From: UBA967 sp044375555
GTDB taxonomy: Bacteria; Verrucomicrobiota; Verrucomicrobiia; Chthoniobacterales; Terrimicrobiaceae
Direction of reading: 5' to 3'
Length of the DNA stretch: 64,000 bases
Assembly: GCA_044375555.1 (NCBI GenBank)
Contig: JBILML010000005.1
Location: 38,191 to 102,190 of the forward strand
Shown: positions 1 through 8,349 of the stretch, piece after piece
Position numbering within the stretch: position 1 is the first letter of the stretch
How the letters are laid out: each line of letters starts with the position of its first letter
Translations under genes and position numbers: made by a program
Notes under the pieces: model-generated
The model's database searches: none
What the model saw: only the letters and a program-made list of their open reading frames with translations
What the model was told of the DNA's origin: nothing

Positions 1-855
1 GAAGCGGCGGACGAATTTTTGTCCCTGATAAAGCATGTAACTCTCGAGGACGCTGGAGATGCGATACCAGGGGATGTCTGTCTCGGGTTGGACGATCGCG
101 ACCTTCGCACGCTCCTCGATCGCATCTGCGTAGAAGAAGGTCTTGTGGCTAATCATGCGGGCGAGCGCGAGGCCGTGGACCGGGCCGGTGGTGCCGTAGT
201 AGTCGCCGCTGCCGAACGCAGGATCGCGCGTGATGGCGATGATCTGCTCGAGGTTGTGCATCTGCTGGAGGCCGTGGGAGCGGAGGCCGGTGGCGATCGG
301 AATCGCATTCGTGACGCGCTCGGGGAAGTGGAACGCGAAGTCGAGCGCGCACATGCCGCCGAGTGAGGCTCCGACGACGGCGTGGAGTTTTTCGATACCG
401 TGCGTCTCGAAGATGGGGAGTTGCGAGCGGACGATGTCGTGGACCGTGACGCGCGGGAAGCTGGAGCCATAGGGCTTGCCGGTGGCGGGGTTGGTCGAGG
501 CGGGGCCGGTGGAGCCATAGCAACTGCCGAGGTAGTTCGCGCAGATGATGAAAAACTTGTCGGTGTCGAGCGCGCGGCCGTTGCCGATGAAGCTGTCCCA
601 CCAACCGGTGTGCATTTCCTCGGTCCAGCGGTCATCGGTGCCGGGCACGGATTTGTTGGTGCCGGCGGCGTGCTGGGCACCGCTCAGGGCGTGAAAAAGC
701 AGGATCGCGTTGCTGCGGTCGGCATTGAGTTTGCCATAGGTCTCGTAGGCGATCGTGACCGATGGCAACACGCCGCCGTCCGCGGTGACGAAGGGCTCGC
801 CAGCGCTGCCAAAAGTTAAAAATTTCGTTTCGACTGTTCCGACGCCTTGGGACAT
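1..855 (-). CDS. metX: Homoserine O-acetyltransferase (partial, C-terminus outside window)
   Basis: This alpha/beta-hydrolase-fold acyltransferase activates homoserine with acetyl-CoA (or succinyl-CoA) for methionine synthesis in the cytoplasm. The frame is open from the ATG at 855 to the window edge, giving about 285 codons. The family signatures are present: TIAYETYGKL near residue 34, NYLGSCYGSTGP near 107, and the nucleophile elbow GASLGG with Ser at about residue 164. It also has the late block YYGTTGPVHGLALARMISHK. The catalytic Asp and His lie beyond the window. A 26-codon reading frame resembling the start of MetY ends 9 bases upstream. Acyl-donor specificity cannot be decided from this part. 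Confidence 0.93.
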   Translation of the reverse strand, partial: MSQGVGTVETKFLTFGSAGEPFVTADGGVLPSVTIAYETYGKLNADRSNAILLFHALSGAQHAAGTNKSVPGTDDRWTEEMHTGWWDSFIGNGRALDTDKFFIICANYLGSCYGSTGPASTNPATGKPYGSSFPRVTVHDIVRSQLPIFETHGIEKLHAVVGASLGGMCALDFAFHFPERVTNAIPIATGLRSHGLQQMHNLEQIIAITRDPAFGSGDYYGTTGPVHGLALARMISHKTFFYADAIEERAKVAIVQPETDIPWYRISSVLESYMLYQGQKFVRRF

Positions 856-864
856 TTGAAAAAA

Positions 865-945
865 TTATTGAGCCGCCGTGGCGCGGGAGAGTGTGAGGGG
901 ATCGGGAGCGGTGCCGCCATGGAGGCGGATGGTTTCGAGTTTCAT
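865..945 (-). pseudogene. Relic or leader peptide resembling the N-terminus of MetY (O-acetylhomoserine sulfhydrylase)
   Basis: A 26-codon frame runs from ATG 945 to TAA 865-867, directly upstream of metX. Its product starts MKLETIRLHGG and continues with PDPLTLSRA. This matches the usual opening of O-acetylhomoserine aminocarboxypropyltransferases (family pattern LETL.LHGG..PDP.T.SRA), which are often encoded just before metX. After about 22 residues the match ends and the frame stops. I infer either an internal deletion of an ancestral metY or a short upstream peptide kept for translational coupling. It is too short to be an enzyme. Confidence 0.5.
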
Positions 946-966
946 AACAAACTGGGAAAGGCCTAG

Positions 967-995
967 AGCCTAGAAAAGGGAAGTGTCCCGCGCAA
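967..995 (-). promoter_or_regulatory. Candidate sigma70-type promoter for the metY relic and metX
   Basis: On the minus strand TTGCGC (995-990) is followed after 17 bases by TAGGCT (972-967), about 20 bases before the relic ATG. The -35 is fair and the -10 weak. No SAM riboswitch fold was recognised in the 112 bases between the divergent starts. Confidence 0.3.
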
Positions 996-1057
996 GCATC
1001 GTGCGAACTTCCATAAGTCTTCTTGAATCGTTAGTGGGTGAATAGGCATTTTGTGGC

Positions 1058-3085
1058 ATGGGGAAAGCAACCAAGTTTCGAAATTGTCCTGTAGTCGGTC
1101 GTGAAATCGCGGCTGTGGAATGCGGCCGGAACCGGGGAGTTGTTTACAATTGTCCGGCGGATTGCCCCTACTGCCCTTGGACGTTGGAAAACTATGACGA
1201 TTTTTTGGAGATCGAGCAGGACGTCGATCGGGAGACCAATGTATTTTACAGGAGCGTCGCCGGTTCCCGTGACAATATCCGAAATGCCATCGACAGAATC
1301 ATGGATGGTGACGGGGATGAAGATGAGAAGTTCATAGAACTTAACTCGTTGTTCTATCGCGAATATCTGATCCGTGATTTCGGGTCCGGGAAAAAACTTT
1401 TCGACTTGTGGCACGAGTCGGGTTGGGAGGGATTGAGCCGCGACGAGCCATTCATCGCCTCGCACAAGATTTCGACTCGGGTATCGCTGCTCGAGGTTCG
1501 GCGGGTGGTCGATGGACAGACCGTCGAGTGCGTGGATCTTTTGTCGGAGAAGCTTGAGCTGATGATCTGTTGCGACCGGAGTCTTGCCCGGAAGGCGGCG
1601 CCGTTTGACACTGTTTTGGCATGGACCTGCCGATATCCGTTTTTTCATCGCGTGCATGGAGTCGCCCGGCCGTTGCCGAACTCGGTGGAATCTTCATGCG
1701 ACAGGGTTTTGAAAGCGGTCGAAAAGTTGGGCGGACCATCCAAGCCAGGCCCTGAGTGGAACGATTGGCTCGCGATTCATTTGAACGAGGTGGCGGACGA
1801 GATTTGTCGCGAAGAAAAAAAACGGATGCTGTCGGCGGCGCGGAACTCGGACTTCAAGGAGTGCGTTGCGGTTTACCGGTGGAGGGCTGGTTTTTCCAAG
1901 TTGGATTTGGAGGGGCGTCGGGATTTTGTGTGGCTGCCGGAGGACGCGAACACACGGGCCAAGTCGGGAGCGCATGAAAACCATGTCTGGTTGAGGACCG
2001 GAGAGTCGGCCAAATGGGAGGAAAAATTACCCAAAGCCTATCGTTCAATTCCCGGCGTGCCTGGAGAGCCGGTCTGGGGACACCTGCATGTTTATCCCGA
2101 CCGGGTGGAGGTGCTGGCCGTTTCCGAGACACTTTTTCGTCCAATGCGGGAAATGACCGAGGAGTTTTTCGGACGGGCTCTGGTTTTCGAAAAGGAATTC
2201 GTGGCCGATTTGGCCAAGCAGAAATTTTCGGGCGGGGAGAGCGGACAGCATGAAGGGGTTATTCTTGCCTCGAACTTTTTCCGTGAAAAACCGGATGTGA
2301 AAGAGGTTTTAAAACAAACCCTCAACGCCAAGCTGCGCCATACCTTGGGCGAACAGATTCCTGCTCTCGGAGGAATCACTCCCCGCGAGGCAGCTCAGAG
2401 TCCGGAGACGCGCCCGATTTTGATCGATTGGATGAAAGCTTACCTGTCCTCGATCGAGAGCTTGGGAAAACAGAATGGCGTGGTTTTGGATATCGACTGG
2501 GCTCTGGACGAATTGGGACTCGGGGAGTTGAAAGTTCCGCGCATCTGGCGCGGGATCACGGAGAGAGAGGGAGGATGGTGGCGCGAAGTCGAGGCCGATG
2601 AAATCGAGGAGGTTTTATTTGGAGATAGGAGTCTGGAAAGGCCCGACTTGGCGGTTTTTCCGGAGGTTGAGGAGTATTTCGAGTCGATAGACAAAAAACG
2701 TCTGAAAAAGCCGGAACTCGAGATGTTGTTCTATTACGGGGACTTCGCTGTCGGGGTTTTGGTGCCCGCCGGCATCGAGCCCAAGGCGATTTCGCATGAC
2801 GACATTCGTGGGGAGTTCATGGCTTTGCTTGATGAAATCAGCAATCACGCCCAGCAGTGTATTTCCGATGATTCGGGGATGGATGATGTCGATTCGGCGG
2901 TTTCCTTGTTGGAGGGAATTCTGAAGCGATCCTGCCAGCCGAAATTGCTGATGAGCTTGGCGGCCATGCTCGCCGCTTATGCAGAATCGGACACCATGAA
3001 AGGAAAAATCCGAACGGAAGCCCGTTTTCCGATTCTTCTCCAACTGGAGGCCTTGATGCGGTGTATCCGGCGGGTCGGGGTCTGA
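1058..3085 (+). CDS. Uncharacterised protein with Cys-rich N-terminus (675 aa)
   Basis: I do not recognise a characterised function. The first 41 residues carry five cysteines (C10, C22, C32, C36, C39) in a C-P-V..G-R-E-I / E-C-G / N-C-P-A-D-C-P-Y-C-P-W pattern, which suggests a zinc-binding knuckle. The rest is soluble, acidic and Trp-rich, with no signal peptide or membrane segment. Phrases such as HLHVYPDRVEVLAVSETLF near residues 347-365 suggest an alpha/beta body. The gene stands alone, divergent from metX and convergent with fusA, and shares the 3159-3200 hairpin as its end. I have a vague impression of a PVC family seen with SEC-C domain proteins, but no SEC-C motif is visible at the C-terminus. 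Confidence 0.8.
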   Translation: MGKATKFRNCPVVGREIAAVECGRNRGVVYNCPADCPYCPWTLENYDDFLEIEQDVDRETNVFYRSVAGSRDNIRNAIDRIMDGDGDEDEKFIELNSLFYREYLIRDFGSGKKLFDLWHESGWEGLSRDEPFIASHKISTRVSLLEVRRVVDGQTVECVDLLSEKLELMICCDRSLARKAAPFDTVLAWTCRYPFFHRVHGVARPLPNSVESSCDRVLKAVEKLGGPSKPGPEWNDWLAIHLNEVADEICREEKKRMLSAARNSDFKECVAVYRWRAGFSKLDLEGRRDFVWLPEDANTRAKSGAHENHVWLRTGESAKWEEKLPKAYRSIPGVPGEPVWGHLHVYPDRVEVLAVSETLFRPMREMTEEFFGRALVFEKEFVADLAKQKFSGGESGQHEGVILASNFFREKPDVKEVLKQTLNAKLRHTLGEQIPALGGITPREAAQSPETRPILIDWMKAYLSSIESLGKQNGVVLDIDWALDELGLGELKVPRIWRGITEREGGWWREVEADEIEEVLFGDRSLERPDLAVFPEVEEYFESIDKKRLKKPELEMLFYYGDFAVGVLVPAGIEPKAISHDDIRGEFMALLDEISNHAQQCISDDSGMDDVDSAVSLLEGILKRSCQPKLLMSLAAMLAAYAESDTMKGKIRTEARFPILLQLEALMRCIRRVGV

Positions 3086-3158
3086 ACCGGATCCGGCTCG
3101 AAAACATTCCGCCCTCAGCCAGCAACTCCTCGCTGCCATGACGAGGCTGGCTCGGCAA

Positions 3159-3200
3159 AACAAAAACGCCGGGCCCTGTTTCCAAGGTCCGGCGTTTGTT
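3159..3200 (-). terminator. Rho-independent terminator after fusA (possibly bidirectional)
   Basis: AAACGCCGG (3164-3172) pairs with CCGGCGTTT (3189-3197). Read on the minus strand, the stem is followed by a T-rich tail (GTTTTTGTTTT) just past the fusA stop. The plus strand has only a short T-rich tail for the gene ending at 3085. Confidence 0.8.
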
Positions 3201-3214
3201 GAGTGAGACTTTGG

Positions 3215-5371
3215 TTAGGCCTTCTGCTCGAGGATGGCGGCCTTGACCTGAGCGGGGACTTCTTCGAAGTGCGAGGGCTCCATCGAGTAGGAAGAGCGGC
3301 CTTTCGAGAGCGAGCGGATCGCGGTGGCGTAGCCGAACATTTCCGCGAGCGGAACTTCGGCGTTGATGGTGCAAAGGTTGCCTTTGGTTTCCATGCCTTG
3401 AATGCGGGCGCGGCGGCGGTTGAGGTCACCCATGATGTCGCCTTGGAACTCGTCTGGAGTCACATTTTCCACCTTCATGATTGGCTCCAAGAGGATCGGC
3501 TTGGCTTTTTTCATACCGTCCTTGAGTGCGAAAATGGCGGCCATTTTGAAGGCCATTTCGTTCGAGTCCACATCGTGGTAGGAGCCATCGGTAATGTCCA
3601 CATGGACATCGATGACGGGGTATCCCGCGACGACGCCGTTGAGGATGGCCTCTTTGAAACCTTTTTCGACAGCGGGGATGAATTCCTTGGGAATGGTTCC
3701 GCCGACGACTTTGTTTTCGATCGTGAGGCCTTTGCCGCGTTCGTTGGGACGGACTTTGCAAACGACATGGCCGTATTGACCACGACCGCCGGATTGCTTG
3801 ACGAGTTTTCCTTCGCCTTCGGCTGGATTGAGGATGGTTTCCTTGTAAGCGATTTGGGGTTTGCCGGAGTTGGCCTCGACCTTGAACTCGCGCATCATGC
3901 GATCGCGGATGATCTCGAGATGGAGCTCGCCCATGCCGGCGATGATGGTCTGACCAGTTTCCTCGTTGGTGAAGACGCGGAAGGTCGGATCTTCTTCAGC
4001 AAGGCGCTGGAGCGCATTGCCCATCTTTTCTTGGTCGATCTTGGTCTTTGGTTCGACAGCCATCGAGATGACGGGGTCGGGGAAGGATGGTGGCTCGAGG
4101 AGGATGGTGTGATCCTCGTCGCAGAGCGTGTCACCGGTCGTGATATTTTTGATACCGACGATGGCGGCGATGTCGCCCGAGTAGCAGGTATCGATATCCT
4201 CGCGCTTGTCGGCTTGGATTTGGATGAGGCGGCTGATGCGTTCGCGCTTGTTGGTGCGGGGATTGTAAACGGTATCGCCTTTGGAGAGCTTGCCGGAGTA
4301 AACGCGGAAGAAAACGAGTTTGCCGACAAAGGGATCGCTCCAGAGCTTGAAGGCGAGGGAGCAGAATTTCCCATTGTCATTCGAAACGACTTCGATGGGC
4401 TCGGCGGTGTCGGGGTTTTGTCCTTTCGCAGGCGCGATGTCGAGCGGGCCGGGGAGGTAGTCGATGACGGCATCGACGAGGTATTGGACGCCTTTGTTTT
4501 TGAAGGCGGATCCGCCGGCGACTGGCACGAAGCGGTTGGCGATGGTCTGGCGACGGATGGCGGCCTTGAGTTGCTCGATGGAGATGGGTTTTTCCTCCAG
4601 GTAGAGCATGCCGATTTCCTCATCGAGGTCGCACATTTGGGAAATGAGGTCGTCGTAGGCGGCTTGGGCCGTGTCCTTCATTTCCTCGGGAATCTCTTCG
4701 ATGGTGTAGGTGGAGCCCATCGCGTCGTTGTCATGATAGATGACGGCCTTTTGGTTGATGACATCGATCTGGCCCTTGAGGTAGTCCTCGCGGCCGAGTG
4801 GGATGAGGATTGGCCAAGCATTGGCGCCGAGTTTTTGGCGCATGGAGTTGACGGCATTGTTGAAATCCGCGCCGGTGCGATCCATTTTATTAACGAACGC
4901 GATGCGGGGAACCCCGTATTTGGTGGCTTGGCGCCAGACGGTTTCGGATTGGGGCTGGACGCCGGCGACGCCGCAGAACACGGCGATCGCACCATCAAGA
5001 ACGCGCAGGGAGCGCTCGACCTCGGCCGTAAAGTCCACGTGGCCTGGAGTGTCGATGATGTTCACTCGCATTTTGATTCCCGAGTAGGCTTTGTAGATGC
5101 CTTCCTCCGGGCGTTGCATCCACGAGCAAGTGGTGGCGGCGGAGGTGATCGTGATGCCGCGCTCGCGTTCTTGCTCCATCCAGTCGGTGACGGTCGTGCC
5201 CTCGTGCACCTCACCGATCTTGTGGATCATGCCGGTGTAGAAAAGGATTCGCTCGGTGAGAGTGGTTTTGCCGGCATCGATGTGCGCGGCGATGCCGATG
5301 TTGCGTGTGCGCTCGAGAGGGAAAGCGCGGTTGGGGGAGTTCGGGTTCGAGGTGTCGGTCGTGGCTGCCAT
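3215..5371 (-). CDS. fusA: Elongation factor G
   Basis: This ribosomal translocase GTPase has 718 aa, about the usual length. The G1 motif AHIDAGKTT lies near residue 30, with the switch region RGITITSAAT, DTPGHVDFT and the NKMDRTGAD G4 motif following. Domains II to V continue to the C-terminus, including the GGRGQYGHV region and the final YSMEPSHFEEVP. I prefer ATG 5371 (MAATTDTSNPN) to the in-frame ATG 12 codons upstream, because the extra residues lie in the terminator-proximal leader and are not family-like. It is the last gene of rpsL-rpsG-fusA, but a strong terminator precedes it, so some expression is probably independent. Confidence 0.97.
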   Translation of the reverse strand: MAATTDTSNPNSPNRAFPLERTRNIGIAAHIDAGKTTLTERILFYTGMIHKIGEVHEGTTVTDWMEQERERGITITSAATTCSWMQRPEEGIYKAYSGIKMRVNIIDTPGHVDFTAEVERSLRVLDGAIAVFCGVAGVQPQSETVWRQATKYGVPRIAFVNKMDRTGADFNNAVNSMRQKLGANAWPILIPLGREDYLKGQIDVINQKAVIYHDNDAMGSTYTIEEIPEEMKDTAQAAYDDLISQMCDLDEEIGMLYLEEKPISIEQLKAAIRRQTIANRFVPVAGGSAFKNKGVQYLVDAVIDYLPGPLDIAPAKGQNPDTAEPIEVVSNDNGKFCSLAFKLWSDPFVGKLVFFRVYSGKLSKGDTVYNPRTNKRERISRLIQIQADKREDIDTCYSGDIAAIVGIKNITTGDTLCDEDHTILLEPPSFPDPVISMAVEPKTKIDQEKMGNALQRLAEEDPTFRVFTNEETGQTIIAGMGELHLEIIRDRMMREFKVEANSGKPQIAYKETILNPAEGEGKLVKQSGGRGQYGHVVCKVRPNERGKGLTIENKVVGGTIPKEFIPAVEKGFKEAILNGVVAGYPVIDVHVDITDGSYHDVDSNEMAFKMAAIFALKDGMKKAKPILLEPIMKVENVTPDEFQGDIMGDLNRRRARIQGMETKGNLCTINAEVPLAEMFGYATAIRSLSKGRSSYSMEPSHFEEVPAQVKAAILEQKA

Positions 5372-5404
5372 GGTGTGTTTTTTTAGTTTGGAAAGGGGTT
5401 TAAA

Positions 5405-5445
5405 CAAAAAAGAGGGCGGTTTTTCCTGTGGGGAAAAAACCGCCC
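5405..5445 (-). terminator. Strong intrinsic terminator between rpsG and fusA
   Basis: On the minus strand, GGGCGG plus an A/T-rich stem (5445-5432) pairs with the complementary arm (5426-5414) and is followed by TCTTTTTTG. This is a textbook stem and T-run, 16 bases after the rpsG stop and about 34 bases before the fusA start. It should attenuate read-through into fusA. Confidence 0.8.
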
Positions 5446-5461
5446 GCTTGGGAAAATCATG

Positions 5462-5935
5462 CTACCAGCGGAAGTGTGCGAAGGCGCGATTGGCCTGCGC
5501 CATCTTGTGCATGTCGTCGCGCTTCTTGATCGCGTTGCCTTGTCCGGCGGCAGCGTCTTTGAGCTCGTAGGCGAGGGCGTTTTCCATCGGAACTCCCTTG
5601 CGTTTGTTCGCAAAAGTCACAAGCCAGCGCATGGCGAGGGAGACTTGGCGGGCGGCGGGAACTTCCATCGGCACTTGATAGGTGGCTCCACCGACTCGGC
5701 GGGATTTCACCTCGAGGCGGGGCTTCACATTCTCGAGGGCCTTATTGAGGGTCTCGAGAGGGTCGATGGTGTCGGTGCCTTCGCGGGTTTTTTCGATGGC
5801 GGTGTAAACGATACGCTCGGCTGTCGACTTCTTGCCCTCGCGCATGACGGTGCTGATGAGGCTGGCGACAACGGGGCTCGCGTAGCGGGCGTCCTTTTTG
5901 ACTTCTTTATGAATAACTCTGCGGCGGCGTGACAT
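5462..5935 (-). CDS. rpsG: 30S ribosomal protein S7
   Basis: This primary assembly protein organises the 3' domain of 16S rRNA at the head of the small subunit. It is 157 aa long, as expected. The start MSRRRRVIHKEVKKD, the core KKSTAERIVYTA, the motif VKSRRVGGATYQVP and the ending HKMAQANRAFAHFRW are all typical. It sits 21 bases downstream of rpsL and is followed by a terminator rather than running straight into fusA. Confidence 0.98.
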   Translation of the reverse strand: MSRRRRVIHKEVKKDARYASPVVASLISTVMREGKKSTAERIVYTAIEKTREGTDTIDPLETLNKALENVKPRLEVKSRRVGGATYQVPMEVPAARQVSLAMRWLVTFANKRKGVPMENALAYELKDAAAGQGNAIKKRDDMHKMAQANRAFAHFRW

Positions 5936-5956
5936 GATGAATGAAAATTCTGTTAA

Positions 5957-6367
5957 TTATTTCTTTTTGCCCTTGGCTGCCTTGTCTTCTTGGCCGGGCT
6001 TAGGACGCTTGGCTCCGTATTTCGAACGACTGCGGCGGCGACCGTCAACCCCGAGGCTGTCGAGTGTTCCGCGCACGATGTGATAGCGCACGCCGGGAAG
6101 GTCTTTCACCTTGCCGCCGCGAACGAGGACGATCGAGTGCTCTTGGAGATTGTGGCCTTCGCCGGGAATGTAGGCGATGACTTCTTGGCCATTTGTGAGT
6201 CGAACCTTTGCAACCTTGCGGAGAGCGGAGTTGGGCTTCTTGGGTGTGCGGGTCATGACCTGCACACAGACGCCGCGGCGCTGGGGGCAATTCACCAGCG
6301 CTGGCGACTTCGACTTGATCTTGGTTTTCTGGCGTCCTTTGCGGACGAGTTGATTGATGGTTGGCAT
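5957..6367 (-). CDS. rpsL: 30S ribosomal protein S12
   Basis: This decoding-centre protein has 136 aa with a Lys-rich tail (KPGQEDKAAKGKKK). The start MPTINQLVRKGR at 6367 is the conserved one; upstream in-frame residues do not fit. The TPKKPNSALRK and KVKDLPGVRYH segments, where streptomycin-resistance changes occur in other species, carry the common wild-type lysines. It heads the str cluster rpsL-rpsG-fusA. The usual rpoBC upstream and tuf/rpsJ downstream are absent from this window. Confidence 0.98.
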   Translation of the reverse strand: MPTINQLVRKGRQKTKIKSKSPALVNCPQRRGVCVQVMTRTPKKPNSALRKVAKVRLTNGQEVIAYIPGEGHNLQEHSIVLVRGGKVKDLPGVRYHIVRGTLDSLGVDGRRRSRSKYGAKRPKPGQEDKAAKGKKK

Positions 6368-6400
6368 TCTCGAATCGTTTTCTAACACGCGTGACGCAGC

Positions 6401-6423
6401 GGGAATGCGGCTTCGGCATTCCC
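6401..6423 (-). promoter_or_regulatory. Hairpin in the rpsL leader
   Basis: GGGAATGC (6401-6408) pairs perfectly with GCATTCCC (6416-6423) around a 7-base loop, about 34 bases before the rpsL start. There is no T-run, so it is not a standard terminator. It may be a leader structure for autoregulation or mRNA stability; its function is unknown. Confidence 0.4.
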
Positions 6424-6515
6424 CCAACACCTTGCGGGAGGGTGGAGACTAGGGATCGCACTTCGTCTTGCAAGCGAAAAAACCGAAATTTTCCCGCTCG
6501 CGAAGATCGGGTGTT

Positions 6516-8093
6516 TTAGGCTTTGAGTTCCTCTCCGGTTTGGGCGTTGGCGATGACAAATTTTTCCTGATGGAAGGTCGGGTCGGCGCGGAAAATCAAG
6601 CGGCCCGCGTAGCGGCGCTCGATGTCGATGAGGTGGTCTTCATCGTCCGTGCGGAGTCGGGCGAGCAGGTCGGGATGAACGGTGACGCGAATCTCGTGGA
6701 TGCTCTCCTGATGTTTGCGCATGACGGAGTGGAGGGAGCGCTGGAGTTCCACACTCATGGTCATGGGGCTCTTGATGACGCCTTTGCCGGAGCAGTGCGG
6801 GCAGGGCATGAAGAGCGTGCTGGCGAGGGATTCGTTGGCGCGCTGGCGGGTCATTTCCATGAGGCCGAGTTGGGAAATCGGGAGCACATGGGTGCGGGCT
6901 TTGTCGCGCTTGAGGCGATCCTTGACGCGCTGGTAGACGGCTTGCTGATCCCGGCGATTCTTCATGTCGATGAAGTCGGCGACGATGAGTCCGCCGATAT
7001 TGCGGAGGCGGAGTTGGCGGGCGATTTCCTCGGCGGCTTCGAGGTTGGTTTGAAGGATGGTTTTTTCCATGTCCTTCGCGCCTTTGTTCCGGCCAGTATT
7101 CACATCCACCGCGATCATCGCCTCGGTTTCATCGATGACGATGTAGCCGCCGCACGGGAGCCAGACTTGGCGGTGGAAAGCGGCCTCGATCTGGGCCTTC
7201 ACGCCGAAGCATTCGAAAATCGGCTGGGCGCCGGTGTAGTGCTGGATGGATTTTTTTGCGCGTTTGGAAATATGGCCGACGATTTCCTGCATGCGTTCGA
7301 CCGACTTGGCGTCATCGACGATGATGGCATCCACTTCGTCGGTGAGAAAATCGCGCACGGTGCGCTCGACGAGGTCGGGTTCTTCAAAAAGGCAGGCCGG
7401 TGCCTGTTTTTGTTCCATGCCGCTTTGGACTTGCGCCCACTGCTCGAGCAGCAGGCTGAGATCGCGCACGAAATAGCGGGCGCGTTGACCGGCGCCGACA
7501 GTTCGCATGATGATGCCCATTCCCTCGGGGACATCGAGTTCGCGGAGAATGGTGCGGAGGCGGTCGCGCTCTTTCGGATCCTCGATCTTGCGAGAGATAC
7601 CAAACTGGTCATTGAACGGCATCAAAACGAGGTAGCGGCCGGCGAGGCTGATATCGGTCGTGATGCGTGGGCCCTTGTTGCTGATCGGGCCTTTTTTCAC
7701 CTGCACCAAAACATCCGAGCCGACGGGGTAGATGTTCGGCACATCCTTGTGGGTGATGCGCGGGGCTTTCTTTTTGTTGCCGCCTTCGCGGTTGATCGTC
7801 TCGATGCCGCTGTCGAGTGCGGCGGGGATGGCATCCCAGAATTGGAGAAACGCATTTTTCTCGAATCCGATGTCGACGAACATCGCCTTGATGCCGGGCT
7901 CAATGTTGCGGACTTTGCCTTTGTAAATGCTGCCGACGATGTTCCGGTCGGTCTCGCGTTCGATGGTGTATTCTTCGAGTCGGTTGTTCTCAAGAAGCGC
8001 GACGCGTTTCTCGAGTTTCTCGCAACTGACGATGAGTTTGATGCCTGTTTTTTTCTTCAGGCCTAAAAGTCTTTTTACGGCTTCTACTAGCAT
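6516..8093 (-). CDS. rng: Ribonuclease E/G family endoribonuclease
   Basis: This endoribonuclease for rRNA and mRNA processing has 525 aa from ATG 8093. An S1-type RNA-binding domain opens it (NIVGSIYKGKVRNIEPGIKAMFVDIG). The catalytic DNase I-like domain holds the metal-binding DVNTG motif, and the Zn-link MPCPHCSGKG follows. ATG 8093 is the only conventional start clear of mrdA. However, the same frame stays open far upstream and encodes a coding-like Pro-rich and Arg-rich stretch (RRRNRRGRRGRGRR, about 8190-8234), typical of RNase E accessory regions. The true N-terminus may therefore be longer. It follows mrdA in the shape operon, as rng follows mre genes in other bacteria. Confidence 0.93.
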   Translation of the reverse strand: MLVEAVKRLLGLKKKTGIKLIVSCEKLEKRVALLENNRLEEYTIERETDRNIVGSIYKGKVRNIEPGIKAMFVDIGFEKNAFLQFWDAIPAALDSGIETINREGGNKKKAPRITHKDVPNIYPVGSDVLVQVKKGPISNKGPRITTDISLAGRYLVLMPFNDQFGISRKIEDPKERDRLRTILRELDVPEGMGIIMRTVGAGQRARYFVRDLSLLLEQWAQVQSGMEQKQAPACLFEEPDLVERTVRDFLTDEVDAIIVDDAKSVERMQEIVGHISKRAKKSIQHYTGAQPIFECFGVKAQIEAAFHRQVWLPCGGYIVIDETEAMIAVDVNTGRNKGAKDMEKTILQTNLEAAEEIARQLRLRNIGGLIVADFIDMKNRRDQQAVYQRVKDRLKRDKARTHVLPISQLGLMEMTRQRANESLASTLFMPCPHCSGKGVIKSPMTMSVELQRSLHSVMRKHQESIHEIRVTVHPDLLARLRTDDEDHLIDIERRYAGRLIFRADPTFHQEKFVIANAQTGEELKA

Positions 8094-8349
8094 GGGTTTT
8101 TCGGGTTTGGGTGTTGAAGTTTTGGTCGGCGCTGGTGCGGCGACCGCTTGGTTGGAAGTGGGTGTGTCCTGAGGCGGGGTTTGAGAGTGACGGCGTCCGC
8201 GACCCCGGCGTCCGCGTCGATTCCGGCGGCGGGGTTGCTCCCCAGATTGGGGGACTGCCTCGGAAGAAGCGGGGAAGTCCGGCGGGGGAGGAGCTGGGAT
8301 TTCCTGCGGGATTGCGGTAGCTGGGGTGTTGGACTCGGCGGCGGGAAGG
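8094..8349 (-). other. Start-less open frame in phase with rng (possible N-terminal extension)
   Basis: This is the longest stretch without an assigned gene. In the rng frame it is fully open and rich in Pro, Ala, Ser and Arg, with mostly G/C third positions, so it looks translated. No ATG, GTG or TTG occurs in this frame between the end of mrdA and 8093. An ATG sits at the ATGA overlap with the mrdA stop (about 8350), but it opens a different frame that ends in TAG overlapping the rng ATG. Frameshifting, a non-AUG start or a sequence error would each explain this. Confidence 0.45.

Noticed and set aside
946..1057. A SAM riboswitch before metX
   Set aside because: No recognisable SAM-I, SAM-II or related fold is visible in the 112-base gap.
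3203..5386. A long open frame (727 codons) on the plus strand opposite fusA
   Set aside because: It lies wholly antisense to a strongly conserved EF-G frame and has repetitive Gly/Asp/Phe text typical of a GC-rich shadow frame.
6468..8066. A 532-codon plus-strand frame opposite rng, and a similar frame opposite mrdA (9064-10554)
   Set aside because: Both are antisense shadows of conserved proteins, with no family-like motifs.
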